Below, piece after piece: positions 1 through 6,127 of a stretch of 6,127 nt of DNA. The notes beneath the pieces were generated by a model. The model made no database searches and was not told where the DNA came from. It saw only the letters and a program-made list of their open reading frames with translations. The first letter of the stretch is position 1; every line of letters begins with the position of its first letter. This DNA comes from an archaeon (GTDB taxonomy: Archaea; Asgardarchaeota; Hermodarchaeia; Hermodarchaeales; Hermodarchaeaceae): NCBI GenBank assembly GCA_016550425.1, contig JABXGS010000220.1, positions 1-6,127 of the forward strand, read 5' to 3'. Both the position numbers and the translations under genes were made by a program.

Positions 1-55
1 ATCCCTTCTGGACCGGAAAATACTTCACGGCATTCTTCACTTCAATTAACGGCAT
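1..55 (-). CDS. dppF: Dipeptide/oligopeptide ABC transporter ATPase, DppF/OppF type (N-terminal fragment, cut by window edge)
   Basis: Only the first 18 codons lie in the window, reading MPLIEVKNAVKYFPVQKG. This is the usual opening of the second ATPase of Dpp/Opp importers, where the 'YFPV' segment is the aromatic A-loop region ahead of the Walker A motif. The ATG sits two bases after the TAA stop of the upstream dppD-type gene, so the two are almost certainly translated from one message. A GAGGG Shine-Dalgarno-like site lies 9 bases upstream, inside the end of dppD. No Walker or signature motif can be seen because the gene continues beyond position 1. The family role is to pair with DppD as the second nucleotide-binding subunit on the cytoplasmic face. 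The call rests on a short N-terminus plus operon position, which agree well. Confidence 0.85.
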   Translation of the reverse strand, partial: MPLIEVKNAVKYFPVQKG

Positions 56-57
56 AG

Positions 58-1068
58 TTACGATCCCTCATAGAGATAACATGCGACGCGCCCACCCGAA
101 GCACTCTTAATCAGTGGGGGTGGCTCCGTTGCACAAATTTCCATAGCATGCGGACATCGTGGTCTAAACATACAACCTGGAAAAGGTTCGGTGAGGCTGG
201 GCGGTGATCCAGGAATCCAGGAGAGTTTTCTATCCGGTGTTCTTACATCAGGAACTGATTGAAGCAAGGCTTGCGTATAAGGGTGCTGGGGGGACTCGAA
301 CAATGCCTCAGTCGGAGCTATTTCCATGATTCTACCAGTGTACATGATTGCGATACTATCGGCTGTTTGAGCCAGCACTCCTAGATTGTGTGTAATTAGC
401 ATCATAGTAAGATTGTACTTATCTTTGAGATTTGAGATTAGTTTTAGAATCTGTGCCTCCACAATCACATCAAGGGAGGTGGTCGGCTCATCGGCAATCA
501 ACAGCTGTGGTGTCAAAGCAAGTGCTAAACCGATCATCACGCGTTGGCGCATTCCTCCACTGAACTGGTGGGGGTAGTCTAATACACGTTCGGGAAGAAT
601 GTCTAATGCTTCAAGGAGGTCTTTTGCTCTCACTTGTGCATCTTCTTTGGAGGTGTCTGGTTCGTGTGCTTGTATGATCTCAACAAAGTGTTGTCCAATT
701 CTAGCCATTGGATTTAGGGAGGTCATAGGGTCTTGAAAGATATAAGCAAGTTTGTTGCCCCGAAGTGCCCTCATTTGGTCAGCACCAAGCTGTAGGAGGT
801 TTATTTGTCCCTTCTCGACAACGCCATTCTCATACGGTACATCCTCATCAAGGTTGAGAAGAATATCGCCTTCAAGTATGCGACCAGGATGAGGAACAAG
901 ACTGATAATTGATCGACCTAAAGTTGATTTTCCACAACCAGATTCTCCTGCAAGACCAAGGGTTTTATTCTCTTCCAGTGTTATAGAAACATTATCCACT
1001 GCCCGGGCGGTGCCTAACCGCGTTTTGTATTCAACGGTTAAGTTGTTGATTTCAAGAAGGGTAGGCAT
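58..1068 (-). CDS. dppD: Dipeptide/oligopeptide ABC transporter ATP-binding protein, DppD/OppD type
   Basis: This 336-residue protein is a complete ABC ATPase that powers the importer from the cytoplasmic face. Visible motifs are Walker A GESGCGKST (residues 41-49), the Q-loop in YIFQDPMTSLNP (Q112), signature FSGGMRQRV (169-177), Walker B LLIADEPTTSLD (189-200, catalytic E194) and the H-loop histidine H227. The C-terminal tail (about 286-334, GSPPSL...PGCMFRPRCPHA) is the Opp/Dpp-specific extension. It holds cysteines 299, 305, 312 and 330, a spacing resembling that reported to ligate an iron-sulfur cluster in some DppD/OppD proteins. Residues about 68-97 between Walker A and the Q-loop look longer than in E. 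coli DppD. The length is normal for the family. The ATG follows the DppC stop by 6 bases, with AAGGA-like bases just upstream, and DppF begins 2 bases after its stop. The family assignment is firm; the substrate is not shown by this subunit. Confidence 0.96.
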   Translation of the reverse strand: MPTLLEINNLTVEYKTRLGTARAVDNVSITLEENKTLGLAGESGCGKSTLGRSIISLVPHPGRILEGDILLNLDEDVPYENGVVEKGQINLLQLGADQMRALRGNKLAYIFQDPMTSLNPMARIGQHFVEIIQAHEPDTSKEDAQVRAKDLLEALDILPERVLDYPHQFSGGMRQRVMIGLALALTPQLLIADEPTTSLDVIVEAQILKLISNLKDKYNLTMMLITHNLGVLAQTADSIAIMYTGRIMEIAPTEALFESPQHPYTQALLQSVPDVRTPDRKLSWIPGSPPSLTEPFPGCMFRPRCPHAMEICATEPPPLIKSASGGRVACYLYEGS

Positions 1069-1074
1069 TTCTAT

Positions 1075-2343
1075 CTAGTCCTTAAGCATCGGTGTTAGTA
1101 TTTCATTAAGTCCTTCACCAACCAGCGTAAATCCTAGTGCAAGAAGGACGATCATAATTCCGGGGAATGTGATAACCCACCACGCTCCAGTTATTAGTTG
1201 ATGCCAGCCAAATGTTAAATCCCATCCCCAATCAGCAACATCGATTGGTAGGCCTAATCCAACAAATGTTAGTCCTGCAGCAGTGAGAACGGCATCTGCG
1301 AAGTTAATCGACATCACAACAACGATTGAGGGTAAAGCATTAGGGAGAACATATCTAAACATCGTGTCTCGATCTCTGGCACCCATGACCTTTGCCGCCT
1401 CGACATAAGGGAGTTCTTTGATTGTAAGAACTTGGCTCCTGAGCACCCTGAAGTATGAAGGAATATAAACAACGGCAATTGCCAAAGCCATGTTAATAAC
1501 ACCTGGACCAAGCATAGCAGCAATAGCGATTGCCAGAATTAGACCAGGGAATGCAAAGATAGCATCCATGAAAAGTGATAGTACTCGATCAAGTATTCCT
1601 CCCCTAAACGAAGCAAGAAGCCCCAATGGAACACCGACAAAGAAACAAATGATCACCGAAATAAAGGCCACCTGTAACATGATCGCGCCACCGGCAATGG
1701 TTCTACTTAGTAAGTCCTGCCCCAAAGACGTGGTTCCCAAGGGGAAGCCGGGGGACGGGGGATACAGAATTGGTCCAACATTGATGGTGAACGGATCATA
1801 AGGCACAATCCAGTAGGAAATAACGGTCATATAGATGATAGCAAGTACCATCAAGAACCCAGTGATGGTCAGAAATCCAGGGGAACCCCTTTCTTTCAAC
1901 CACGAATATCTGAAGTAGAGAAAGAGTAGAATAATTCCTATTACAACACCACCCGTTACAAAGACTACCCAAAGATCAAACCAAGCAAAGGGAAGAATGA
2001 AGAAGCTTACAGGAATAGTGATGACTCCAAGTAGGCACGTAACACCAACTAGAAACAGAGTTCCGATTCTTGGTGAGAAGGTTCCCTGGCGAATTAAAAG
2101 AGTCCGGAATAAACCCACGACTAACATAGACACTCCGAATAGTATAGTTCCCACAACAACTGGAATTCCCAAACCACTATTAGACCTTGCAGCTAATATT
2201 ATCAGACTGCTAACTAAAGCTATTGTACCCCCCAGTATTACCGCTAGCACAATCCACCAGAGTTTTGAACGATTTCGGAAAGGGTCTTGAACAAGTCTCA
2301 GGTAGATAAATACACCACTAATCGTTATGTCTGGTCCCATCAT
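1075..2343 (-). CDS. dppC: Dipeptide/oligopeptide ABC transporter permease, DppC/OppC type, with four extra N-terminal membrane segments
   Basis: The 422-residue protein is one of the two channel-forming permeases. The DppC core starts near residue 156: a membrane segment, the periplasmic-side motif VPYDPF (180-185), FPLGTTSLGQDLLSR (200-214), and the cytoplasmic EAA loop YVEAAKVMGARDRD (313-326) with NALP (335-338) that docks on the ATPases. It ends with ILTPMLKD, as in the family. Bacterial DppC proteins are usually about 300 residues. Here about 125 residues are added at the front, forming hydrophobic segments at roughly 28-52, 59-80, 94-117 and 123-144. An even number of added helices keeps the core topology unchanged. 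The function of this part is unknown. Two adjacent ATG codons are possible starts. The first was chosen because an AAGGATGG Shine-Dalgarno site overlaps the dppB stop just upstream. The gene starts 9 bases after dppB and ends 6 bases before dppD. Confidence 0.95.
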   Translation of the reverse strand: MMGPDITISGVFIYLRLVQDPFRNRSKLWWIVLAVILGGTIALVSSLIILAARSNSGLGIPVVVGTILFGVSMLVVGLFRTLLIRQGTFSPRIGTLFLVGVTCLLGVITIPVSFFILPFAWFDLWVVFVTGGVVIGIILLFLYFRYSWLKERGSPGFLTITGFLMVLAIIYMTVISYWIVPYDPFTINVGPILYPPSPGFPLGTTSLGQDLLSRTIAGGAIMLQVAFISVIICFFVGVPLGLLASFRGGILDRVLSLFMDAIFAFPGLILAIAIAAMLGPGVINMALAIAVVYIPSYFRVLRSQVLTIKELPYVEAAKVMGARDRDTMFRYVLPNALPSIVVVMSINFADAVLTAAGLTFVGLGLPIDVADWGWDLTFGWHQLITGAWWVITFPGIMIVLLALGFTLVGEGLNEILTPMLKD

Positions 2344-2352
2344 TTTCCATCC

Positions 2353-3363
2353 TTAGAGTCTTATTCGGGGATCAAGAAACGCGTATAGAAGGTCGATTAC
2401 CAAAGTAACAACCGCCACCAAGATTGCATAAAACACGACAGTGCCTTGAATTGCTGTGTAATCTCGATGCGCAATTCGATCAACTAAATAGGTTCCTAGA
2501 CCTGGCCAACTGAATGTGGTCTCAGTCAGAACAGCCCCAGCAAGAAGAACAGCAAATTGGAGGCCAATCATTGTCAAGATTGGGAGGAACGCATTCCTGA
2601 GTGCATAGCGATAAGTGACTCTGGAGTCTGAAAGACCTCTGGCTTCTGCTGCCACGACGAAGTCTTTTCGAAGTGTCTCAATCATGTTGGTTCGGGTCAA
2701 ACGAATAAAGATCCCACAAAGCACGAGACCCAGAGTGACCGTAGGAAGTATAAGATAACGAACAGATACCATAAACGCCCATAAATTGCCTGTTAATAGG
2801 CTATCAATTGTGTAGAGACCCGTTATACGTGCTGGTGGGATATAATGTGGATCAAATCTAGTCCCCGAAGGTAATACTCTCAGCCATACTGCAAAGATAA
2901 GCTGAAAGATCATACCCAAGAAAAATACTGGAATAGCGTAGGTTATAATACCAAAAAGTCTGATTGAATGATCGGTAGGAGAATCATATCTTTTCGAGGA
3001 AAAAACTCCAAGGGCAATTCCGAGTAAGACGGCAAATAGCATGGAATAAATGGCTAACTCGAATGTTGCAGGAAACCGTGTTATAAGATGATCTACAACA
3101 GGTGAAAAGTCCTGCATCGATAATCCGAAATTCCCAATAAGAAGCCCCCCAAGATAATTGATATACTGAATTGGAATGGGCTGATCTAATCCTAAACGCC
3201 TCCGAAATTCAGCAAGGGCAGCAGGATCTACTCGCCGCTCAAAATGCAATAGTGCCGGGTCACCAGGCATGACTCGAATGACGAAGAACACGAATGTAAG
3301 AAGTAACAAAACCATTGGGATGGCCATTAGGACACGAGTGACTATATACGATTTCAGTGACAC
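2353..3363 (-). CDS. dppB: Dipeptide/oligopeptide ABC transporter permease, DppB/OppB type
   Basis: A 336-residue inner permease of normal family length that pairs with the DppC-type protein. The N-terminus, with YIVTRVLMAIPMVLLLLTFV and then VMPGDPA (31-37), is typical of DppB. About six membrane segments are visible, near residues 11-31, 101-121, 136-160, 203-222, 263-283 and 308-330. The cytoplasmic EAA loop is DFVVAAEARGLSDSRV (234-249) followed by RNAFLP (256-261). The family signature ETTFSWPGLG lies at 281-290, and the protein ends with DPRIRL, as family members do. The start is GTG, supported by AAGGTGGG six bases upstream; the protein then begins MSLKSY, as expected for the family. 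It follows the binding-protein gene by 80 bases and precedes dppC by 9. Permease identity is firm; peptide as substrate is a family-level inference. Confidence 0.96.
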   Translation of the reverse strand: MSLKSYIVTRVLMAIPMVLLLLTFVFFVIRVMPGDPALLHFERRVDPAALAEFRRRLGLDQPIPIQYINYLGGLLIGNFGLSMQDFSPVVDHLITRFPATFELAIYSMLFAVLLGIALGVFSSKRYDSPTDHSIRLFGIITYAIPVFFLGMIFQLIFAVWLRVLPSGTRFDPHYIPPARITGLYTIDSLLTGNLWAFMVSVRYLILPTVTLGLVLCGIFIRLTRTNMIETLRKDFVVAAEARGLSDSRVTYRYALRNAFLPILTMIGLQFAVLLAGAVLTETTFSWPGLGTYLVDRIAHRDYTAIQGTVVFYAILVAVVTLVIDLLYAFLDPRIRL

Positions 3364-3443
3364 TTGATTCCCACCTTGTTACCAAAGAAAATGTGGGTGT
3401 CATCAGTTCCAATCAAGTCCTAGTTTAGGTTTTTGGTAGCTAC
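3364..3443. other. Intergenic gap between binding-protein and dppB genes, with short palindrome
   Basis: These 80 bases form the only sizeable gap inside the operon. A perfect 10-base palindrome GGTAGCTACC at 3435-3444 begins at the last base of the binding-protein stop codon. I see no T-run on the minus strand directly after it, so it is a poor match to a terminator. I also see no convincing TATA box for a separate dppB promoter. The ribosome site of dppB (AAGGTGGG, 3370-3377) lies at the left end. Such gaps often let the binding protein be made in excess over the permeases, by RNA processing or partial termination. That is an inference here. Confidence 0.35.
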
Positions 3444-5165
3444 CTAATTGTCGAACTTGCCTGGGTATCTGATGACACTTACTTCATTGGTTTGTAATGT
3501 CAAAAATGGACCTGTAGTCGCTGGTGCGCCCCAATATAAGAGCCAATGTCGGAAGTTAATTGTGATATCCAAGATGATACCATGGATGGTGGTTTTACTC
3601 ACTGCATACGCACCACCCTGATACAACGGAATCGCTGAGCATTCTTGGGCTTGAAGATCTTGCAGAGCATAATATGAAGTCTGTCTTCCTGAATCACTTG
3701 TATTACTTCGACCCCAAACCCATAGGTTGTATTGCTGGACACCGCCAGCAGGATAGGTTGCATTGTATCCCATGTTAAGCCATTCAGCAAATGGTAAGAA
3801 CGCATAGTTATCGGGATCAATGTAGTCTGGATACCATCCGTATACATAGACTGGCATTGTACCAGCACTTCGTGCAGATCTATAACTCGCCCATTCTAGA
3901 CCATTGAGGTTAACGGTCATTACACCGCTTGCCTCAAGATCACTCTTGTAAACGGCAGCTTGTTCTGCGCTTTGTGGATAGTGGCCAGAACTCTCGTAAT
4001 ACATTTCGATTACTAGTTTGTTGGATGAATTGTATCCAAAGAGGTCAAACACAGTTTGGGTGTAAGTGTAGTTCGCTTCTCCATGTATCTCAAAGCTTGG
4101 TTTGTGGTAGGCCATTCCATCTGGGATGATGGTATACAGAGGTTGTGCTGTGCCAAGGAAAACCGTATTAACCAAGTTGGTTCGGTTCAACGCAGCTGCT
4201 ATCCCTCGCCGGATAAGCGTTTCGTTGAAAGGATAAATTTCCTGTTGGAAGCACATATACTGTATAAATGGACCTGCCGCCTCCCAAACTCGTACATTAG
4301 GATTGGTGCGAAAAGCGTTAATCTGAGTTGCACTGAGCTGTCGGTACGCTACATCAATCTCACCAGATGTCATCGCAGTTGCAAGGGCGGTGTCAGTTTC
4401 GTAGAATTTAATGATAAAAGTGTCTGTCATTGGTATCCCATTGGCAGCATCCCAGTAGTTGGGATTTCTAACTAGTACAATCTCTTCATCGGTTCCACCA
4501 GTACGACTCCAGCTTTGTAGAAGGTATGGGCCAAGACCCACTGCATAACTTGCGCGGGCATTGCCTGCTGTGTAATTCACCAATTCATCCATGGGTGCAT
4601 AATTTGGATGGACTATGAAACATCCTTGTGCAGCCATTGTTTGTAAGAATGGAGCCCAGGGGATGGTCAAGTAGAACTTAACCGTATATTCGCCGGTTAT
4701 AGTCACATTATCAATGATGTCAGCTAAGCCGATGCCACGTTGGAATCCTTCAGGATGGTAGATTCCGTCGCCTGTAAGGTTGCAGCACCTATCAAAAGTG
4801 TATTTGACAGTGGTTGAGTTAAATGGAGTTCCATCTGCGAAGATGAGGCCTTCCTTCAGAGTGAAGTCATATATCGTTCCAGCGCCTGACACTGTCCAAC
4901 TCGATGCCAATGAAGGTATGATATCGTCTGGTGCGGCTGTCGACCCGGGGTCGATATCGACTAACCCAGAGCCGAGAGCACCAATCATCGACCAACCGAA
5001 GTAATCGTATGCTCTAGCAGGATCAAGGACTGTCTCTATTGAATCAGTAGTTCCCATGACGATTAGGTTGGAAATTGGTGGGGGCCTCATGAAGAGGTAG
5101 ACACCAACGCCACCTACGACAATGATAACTACTAACGCGATCGCAATCGCGTAGCTTCTTTTCAA
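3444..5165 (-). CDS. ABC transporter substrate-binding protein, family 5 (DppA/OppA-like), membrane-anchored
   Basis: This is the extracellular ligand-capturing component of the importer, 573 residues with the start used here. The frame stays open to a GTG at 5342 (632 residues). TTG at 5163-5165 is preferred because GGAGGT lies 9 bases upstream and translation then begins MKRSYAIA, an ideal basic-hydrophobic anchor (hydrophobic about residues 6-26). Alternative starts are ATG at 5276 or 5222. Family 5 signatures are clear: YDFTLKEGLIFADGTPFNST (99-118), GLGPYLLQSW (210-219), NPNYWDA (234-240), TSGEIDVAY (266-274), GWYPDYIDPDNY (443-454) and IPLYQGGAYAV (512-522). No lipobox cysteine follows the hydrophobic stretch, so the anchor is probably retained. 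Ten N-X-S/T sequons fit a glycosylated archaeal surface protein. Five cysteines are present, including a vicinal pair at 127-128. It is the first gene of the operon. The ligand cannot be read from sequence; peptides are most likely, with sugars or nickel as family alternatives. Confidence 0.94.
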   Translation of the reverse strand: MKRSYAIAIALVVIIVVGGVGVYLFMRPPPISNLIVMGTTDSIETVLDPARAYDYFGWSMIGALGSGLVDIDPGSTAAPDDIIPSLASSWTVSGAGTIYDFTLKEGLIFADGTPFNSTTVKYTFDRCCNLTGDGIYHPEGFQRGIGLADIIDNVTITGEYTVKFYLTIPWAPFLQTMAAQGCFIVHPNYAPMDELVNYTAGNARASYAVGLGPYLLQSWSRTGGTDEEIVLVRNPNYWDAANGIPMTDTFIIKFYETDTALATAMTSGEIDVAYRQLSATQINAFRTNPNVRVWEAAGPFIQYMCFQQEIYPFNETLIRRGIAAALNRTNLVNTVFLGTAQPLYTIIPDGMAYHKPSFEIHGEANYTYTQTVFDLFGYNSSNKLVIEMYYESSGHYPQSAEQAAVYKSDLEASGVMTVNLNGLEWASYRSARSAGTMPVYVYGWYPDYIDPDNYAFLPFAEWLNMGYNATYPAGGVQQYNLWVWGRSNTSDSGRQTSYYALQDLQAQECSAIPLYQGGAYAVSKTTIHGIILDITINFRHWLLYWGAPATTGPFLTLQTNEVSVIRYPGKFDN

Positions 5166-5174
5166 ATCGAAGTT

Positions 5175-5180
5175 ACCTCC
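5175..5180 (-). promoter_or_regulatory. Shine-Dalgarno site that decides the binding-protein start
   Basis: On the minus strand the bases read GGAGGT, a full match to the anti-Shine-Dalgarno core. They are followed by nine bases (AACTTCGAT) and then TTG at 5165-5163. The longer upstream reading frame would place this perfect site inside coding sequence. The upstream alternatives look weaker: ATG 5276 has AAGGA directly abutting it, and ATG 5222 has only AGGA about 11 bases away. This supports the TTG start. Confidence 0.65.
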
Positions 5181-5251
5181 GTTAGGAGATGGTTTGATCT
5201 CTGACAGAAGATGCAAAACCATATCCAAAAGCTTCCTATGTCTCTTGTTTA

Positions 5252-5259
5252 TATTTAAA
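5252..5259 (-). promoter_or_regulatory. Putative archaeal TATA box for the transporter operon
   Basis: The minus strand reads TTTAAATA, preceded by a purine-rich AGAACGA that could act as a factor B recognition element. Archaeal transcription normally starts about 22-26 bases downstream, here near 5229, giving a leader of roughly 60 bases before the TTG start of the binding-protein gene. The core ATTTAAAT (5253-5260) is a perfect palindrome. On the plus strand the overlapping TTTATATT (5248-5255) could serve the divergent small-protein gene. The match is by eye and no start site is proven. Confidence 0.4.
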
Positions 5260-5387
5260 TCGTTCTTAATCCGCATTCCTTCTTGTTGGAGTGGGTTATC
5301 CTGAAACACCGGTTTTAGCCCAGTGTTTAGGTAGACGACCACTTTGTGTGGGTAAGGTTAATACCTGATGTTTTCGTAGCAGTTGAT

Positions 5388-5585
5388 ATGGCTCTACTTT
5401 CGGCGTTTATGATTTTAGCTTATGTTGTTGTAATCATTATCCTTCTATGGTTTCTGGGATTGGGTCGGTCGCCTACGAATGTTCAGCTTCGAAGTCTTCG
5501 GGTGCAAGGAGCGGCGATTGTGGTGATTGTGATTATCGGAATTGTGCTGGCGACCTTTCTTGCCCTTCAACCGAGTATTCCGTAA
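5388..5585 (+). CDS. Small protein with two membrane segments, function unknown
   Basis: From ATG 5388 this gene encodes 65 residues. Hydrophobic segments lie at about 2-25 (ending in WFLGLG) and 42-60, separated by a short loop carrying arginines 27, 35 and 38. By the positive-inside rule the loop should face the cytoplasm and both ends the outside. The C-terminus is QPSIP. The frame extends upstream to GTG 5346, adding 14 residues, but that codon has no good Shine-Dalgarno site. ATG 5388 also lacks one, but TTAATA at 5358-5363 sits at about -30 and would fit a leaderless message. I do not recognise the family, and it does not match archaeal SecG/Sec61-beta as I know it. It is transcribed away from the transporter, so a role in transport is only a possibility. 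The coherent helix-loop-helix pattern argues that it is a real gene. Confidence 0.6.
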   Translation: MALLSAFMILAYVVVIIILLWFLGLGRSPTNVQLRSLRVQGAAIVVIVIIGIVLATFLALQPSIP

Positions 5586-5663
5586 AATCGTAGTCGACAC
5601 AGCTATTAGTAGATTAAGTGAGTACAGAGTGGAACTCGATTAATCACAGATTGAGGTGTTAAT
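5586..5663. other. Short intergenic spacer between the two plus-strand genes
   Basis: These 78 bases hold the ribosome-binding site of the following gene, GAGGTG at 5653-5658. I see no clear T-run terminator after the small membrane gene and only weak AT-rich candidates for a promoter (near 5606-5618). Co-transcription of the two genes and a separate promoter both remain possible. Confidence 0.4.
5653..5658 (+). promoter_or_regulatory. Shine-Dalgarno site for the TTG-started gene at 5664
   Basis: GAGGTG is followed by five bases (TTAAT) and then TTG at 5664-5666. An in-frame TGA at 5652-5654 overlaps the site, so the coding frame cannot begin further upstream. TTG 5664 is therefore the earliest possible start. 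Confidence 0.6.
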
Positions 5664-6127
5664 TTGCCACCGTTTTTGAAAGGGAAGAGAGTGAAACCGG
5701 ACCAGGTCCCGTATTTGGTTGTGTTCTTTGCCAGAGAGTATGTGTCAAAAATAAAAGCTTTTTTAGAGAGGGATTATCCAACGCGTCAAGAAGGTGTAAA
5801 GGGGTTCACGACCATGATGAGGGTAATTTATCCTCAGGTCTATCAGTTGCAACAGCAGTTACCAGAATCTCTGGTAGAAGAGATGATTTTAGGGCTTCCT
5901 GCATACCTCAGTCTCCATGAATGGGACAAAGAGTCCAACAAATGGAAAAATGAGAAGAAAAAAGCGCTAAACGCCTTTCTAGAAGGAAAAGATACTCCTG
6001 CAGATGAATATGGTAATCCTGACTTTCTTAGTGGTATGTTTGTCTCAATTATGATGTTATTGAATTCAACATATAAGGGACTAATCTCGCCTAGGGGTCT
6101 TTCCAGCAACTTCGACGACACAGCATA
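5664..6127 (+). CDS. Hypothetical protein, TTG start, incomplete at right edge
   Basis: The frame is open from TTG 5664 to the end of the window, giving at least 154 residues with no stop reached. The TTG has GAGGTG five bases upstream, and an in-frame TGA directly before it limits the start. GTG 5691, with AGGGAAG ahead of it, is a second choice nine residues in. The protein begins MPPFLKGKRVKPDQVPYLVV and looks soluble, largely helical and charged. It has a lysine-rich stretch near residues 90-98 (ESNKWKNEKKKALNAF) and a more hydrophobic segment near 126-135 (MFVSIMMLLN) that is too short and mixed to call a membrane helix. No catalytic or metal-binding motif is evident, there are no cysteines in the visible part, and I do not recognise the family. 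The opposite-strand frame at 5843-6121 is its shadow. Confidence 0.65.
   Translation, partial: MPPFLKGKRVKPDQVPYLVVFFAREYVSKIKAFLERDYPTRQEGVKGFTTMMRVIYPQVYQLQQQLPESLVEEMILGLPAYLSLHEWDKESNKWKNEKKKALNAFLEGKDTPADEYGNPDFLSGMFVSIMMLLNSTYKGLISPRGLSSNFDDTA

Noticed and set aside
1490..2290. Plus-strand reading frames of 103 and 97 codons opposite the DppC-type permease
   Set aside because: They are antisense to a well-conserved permease, and their translations are low-information, with residues typical of the reverse complement of hydrophobic codons.
4056..4475. A 139-codon plus-strand reading frame inside the binding-protein gene
   Set aside because: It lies wholly opposite a clearly family 5 coding region, its translation has no recognisable domain, and it has no supporting context. 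It is a shadow frame.
4950..4961. Perfect 12-base palindrome GTCGATATCGAC
   Set aside because: It falls within conserved coding sequence and arises from the codons for Val-Asp-Ile-Asp. There is no second copy or regulatory context.
5136..5153. Repeated GCGAT-type units including GCGATCGC
   Set aside because: They encode the Ala-Ile-Ala-Ile-Ala stretch of the signal anchor, so codon repetition explains them better than a DNA repeat element.
5843..6121. Minus-strand 92-codon frame at the right end
   Set aside because: The overlapping plus-strand frame is longer, has a ribosome site directly before its start and reads as a plausible soluble protein. The minus-strand translation is rich in serine and phenylalanine, as expected of an antisense shadow.

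Overview
The window carries most of an archaeal-looking peptide-type ABC importer operon on the minus strand, and two small uncharacterised genes on the plus strand that diverge from it. The archaeal assignment is an inference. It rests on an AT-rich TATA-like box (TTTAAATA) upstream of the first operon gene, use of TTG, GTG and ATG starts together with Shine-Dalgarno (SD) sites, and a solute-binding protein that has an uncleaved-looking N-terminal membrane anchor instead of a lipobox cysteine and ten N-glycosylation sequons. The moderate GC content and protein style would suit an uncultured lineage such as an Asgard archaeon (for example Thorarchaeota) or a related mesophilic group, but no marker gene here settles the lineage.

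Minus-strand operon, in transcription order from right to left: a family 5 extracellular solute-binding protein (3444-5165 with the preferred TTG start), a DppB-type permease (2353-3363), a DppC-type permease with a long extra N-terminal membrane region (1075-2343), a DppD-type ATPase (58-1068), and the first 18 codons of a DppF-type ATPase (1-55) that runs off the left edge. The last four genes are separated by only 9, 6 and 2 bases. The binding-protein gene is followed by an 80-base gap holding a short palindrome. Together the genes give a complete importer: the binding protein captures a ligand outside the cell, the two permeases form the channel, and the two ATPases power transport. The Dpp/Opp family moves mainly di- and oligopeptides, but relatives carry nickel or sugars, so the substrate is not proven by sequence.

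Plus strand: after a divergent intergenic region (5166-5387) there is a gene for a small protein with two membrane segments (5388-5585). It is followed by a TTG-started gene (5664 to the right edge, no stop reached) encoding at least 154 residues of a soluble protein that I do not recognise. Neither shows a clear functional link to the transporter.

The points most worth a second look are the four extra membrane segments on the DppC-type permease, the two unrecognised divergent genes, the re-assigned start of the binding protein, and the four-cysteine C-terminal region of DppD. I see no RNA gene, CRISPR array, insertion sequence or other mobile element. No gene-free stretch exceeds about 225 bases.
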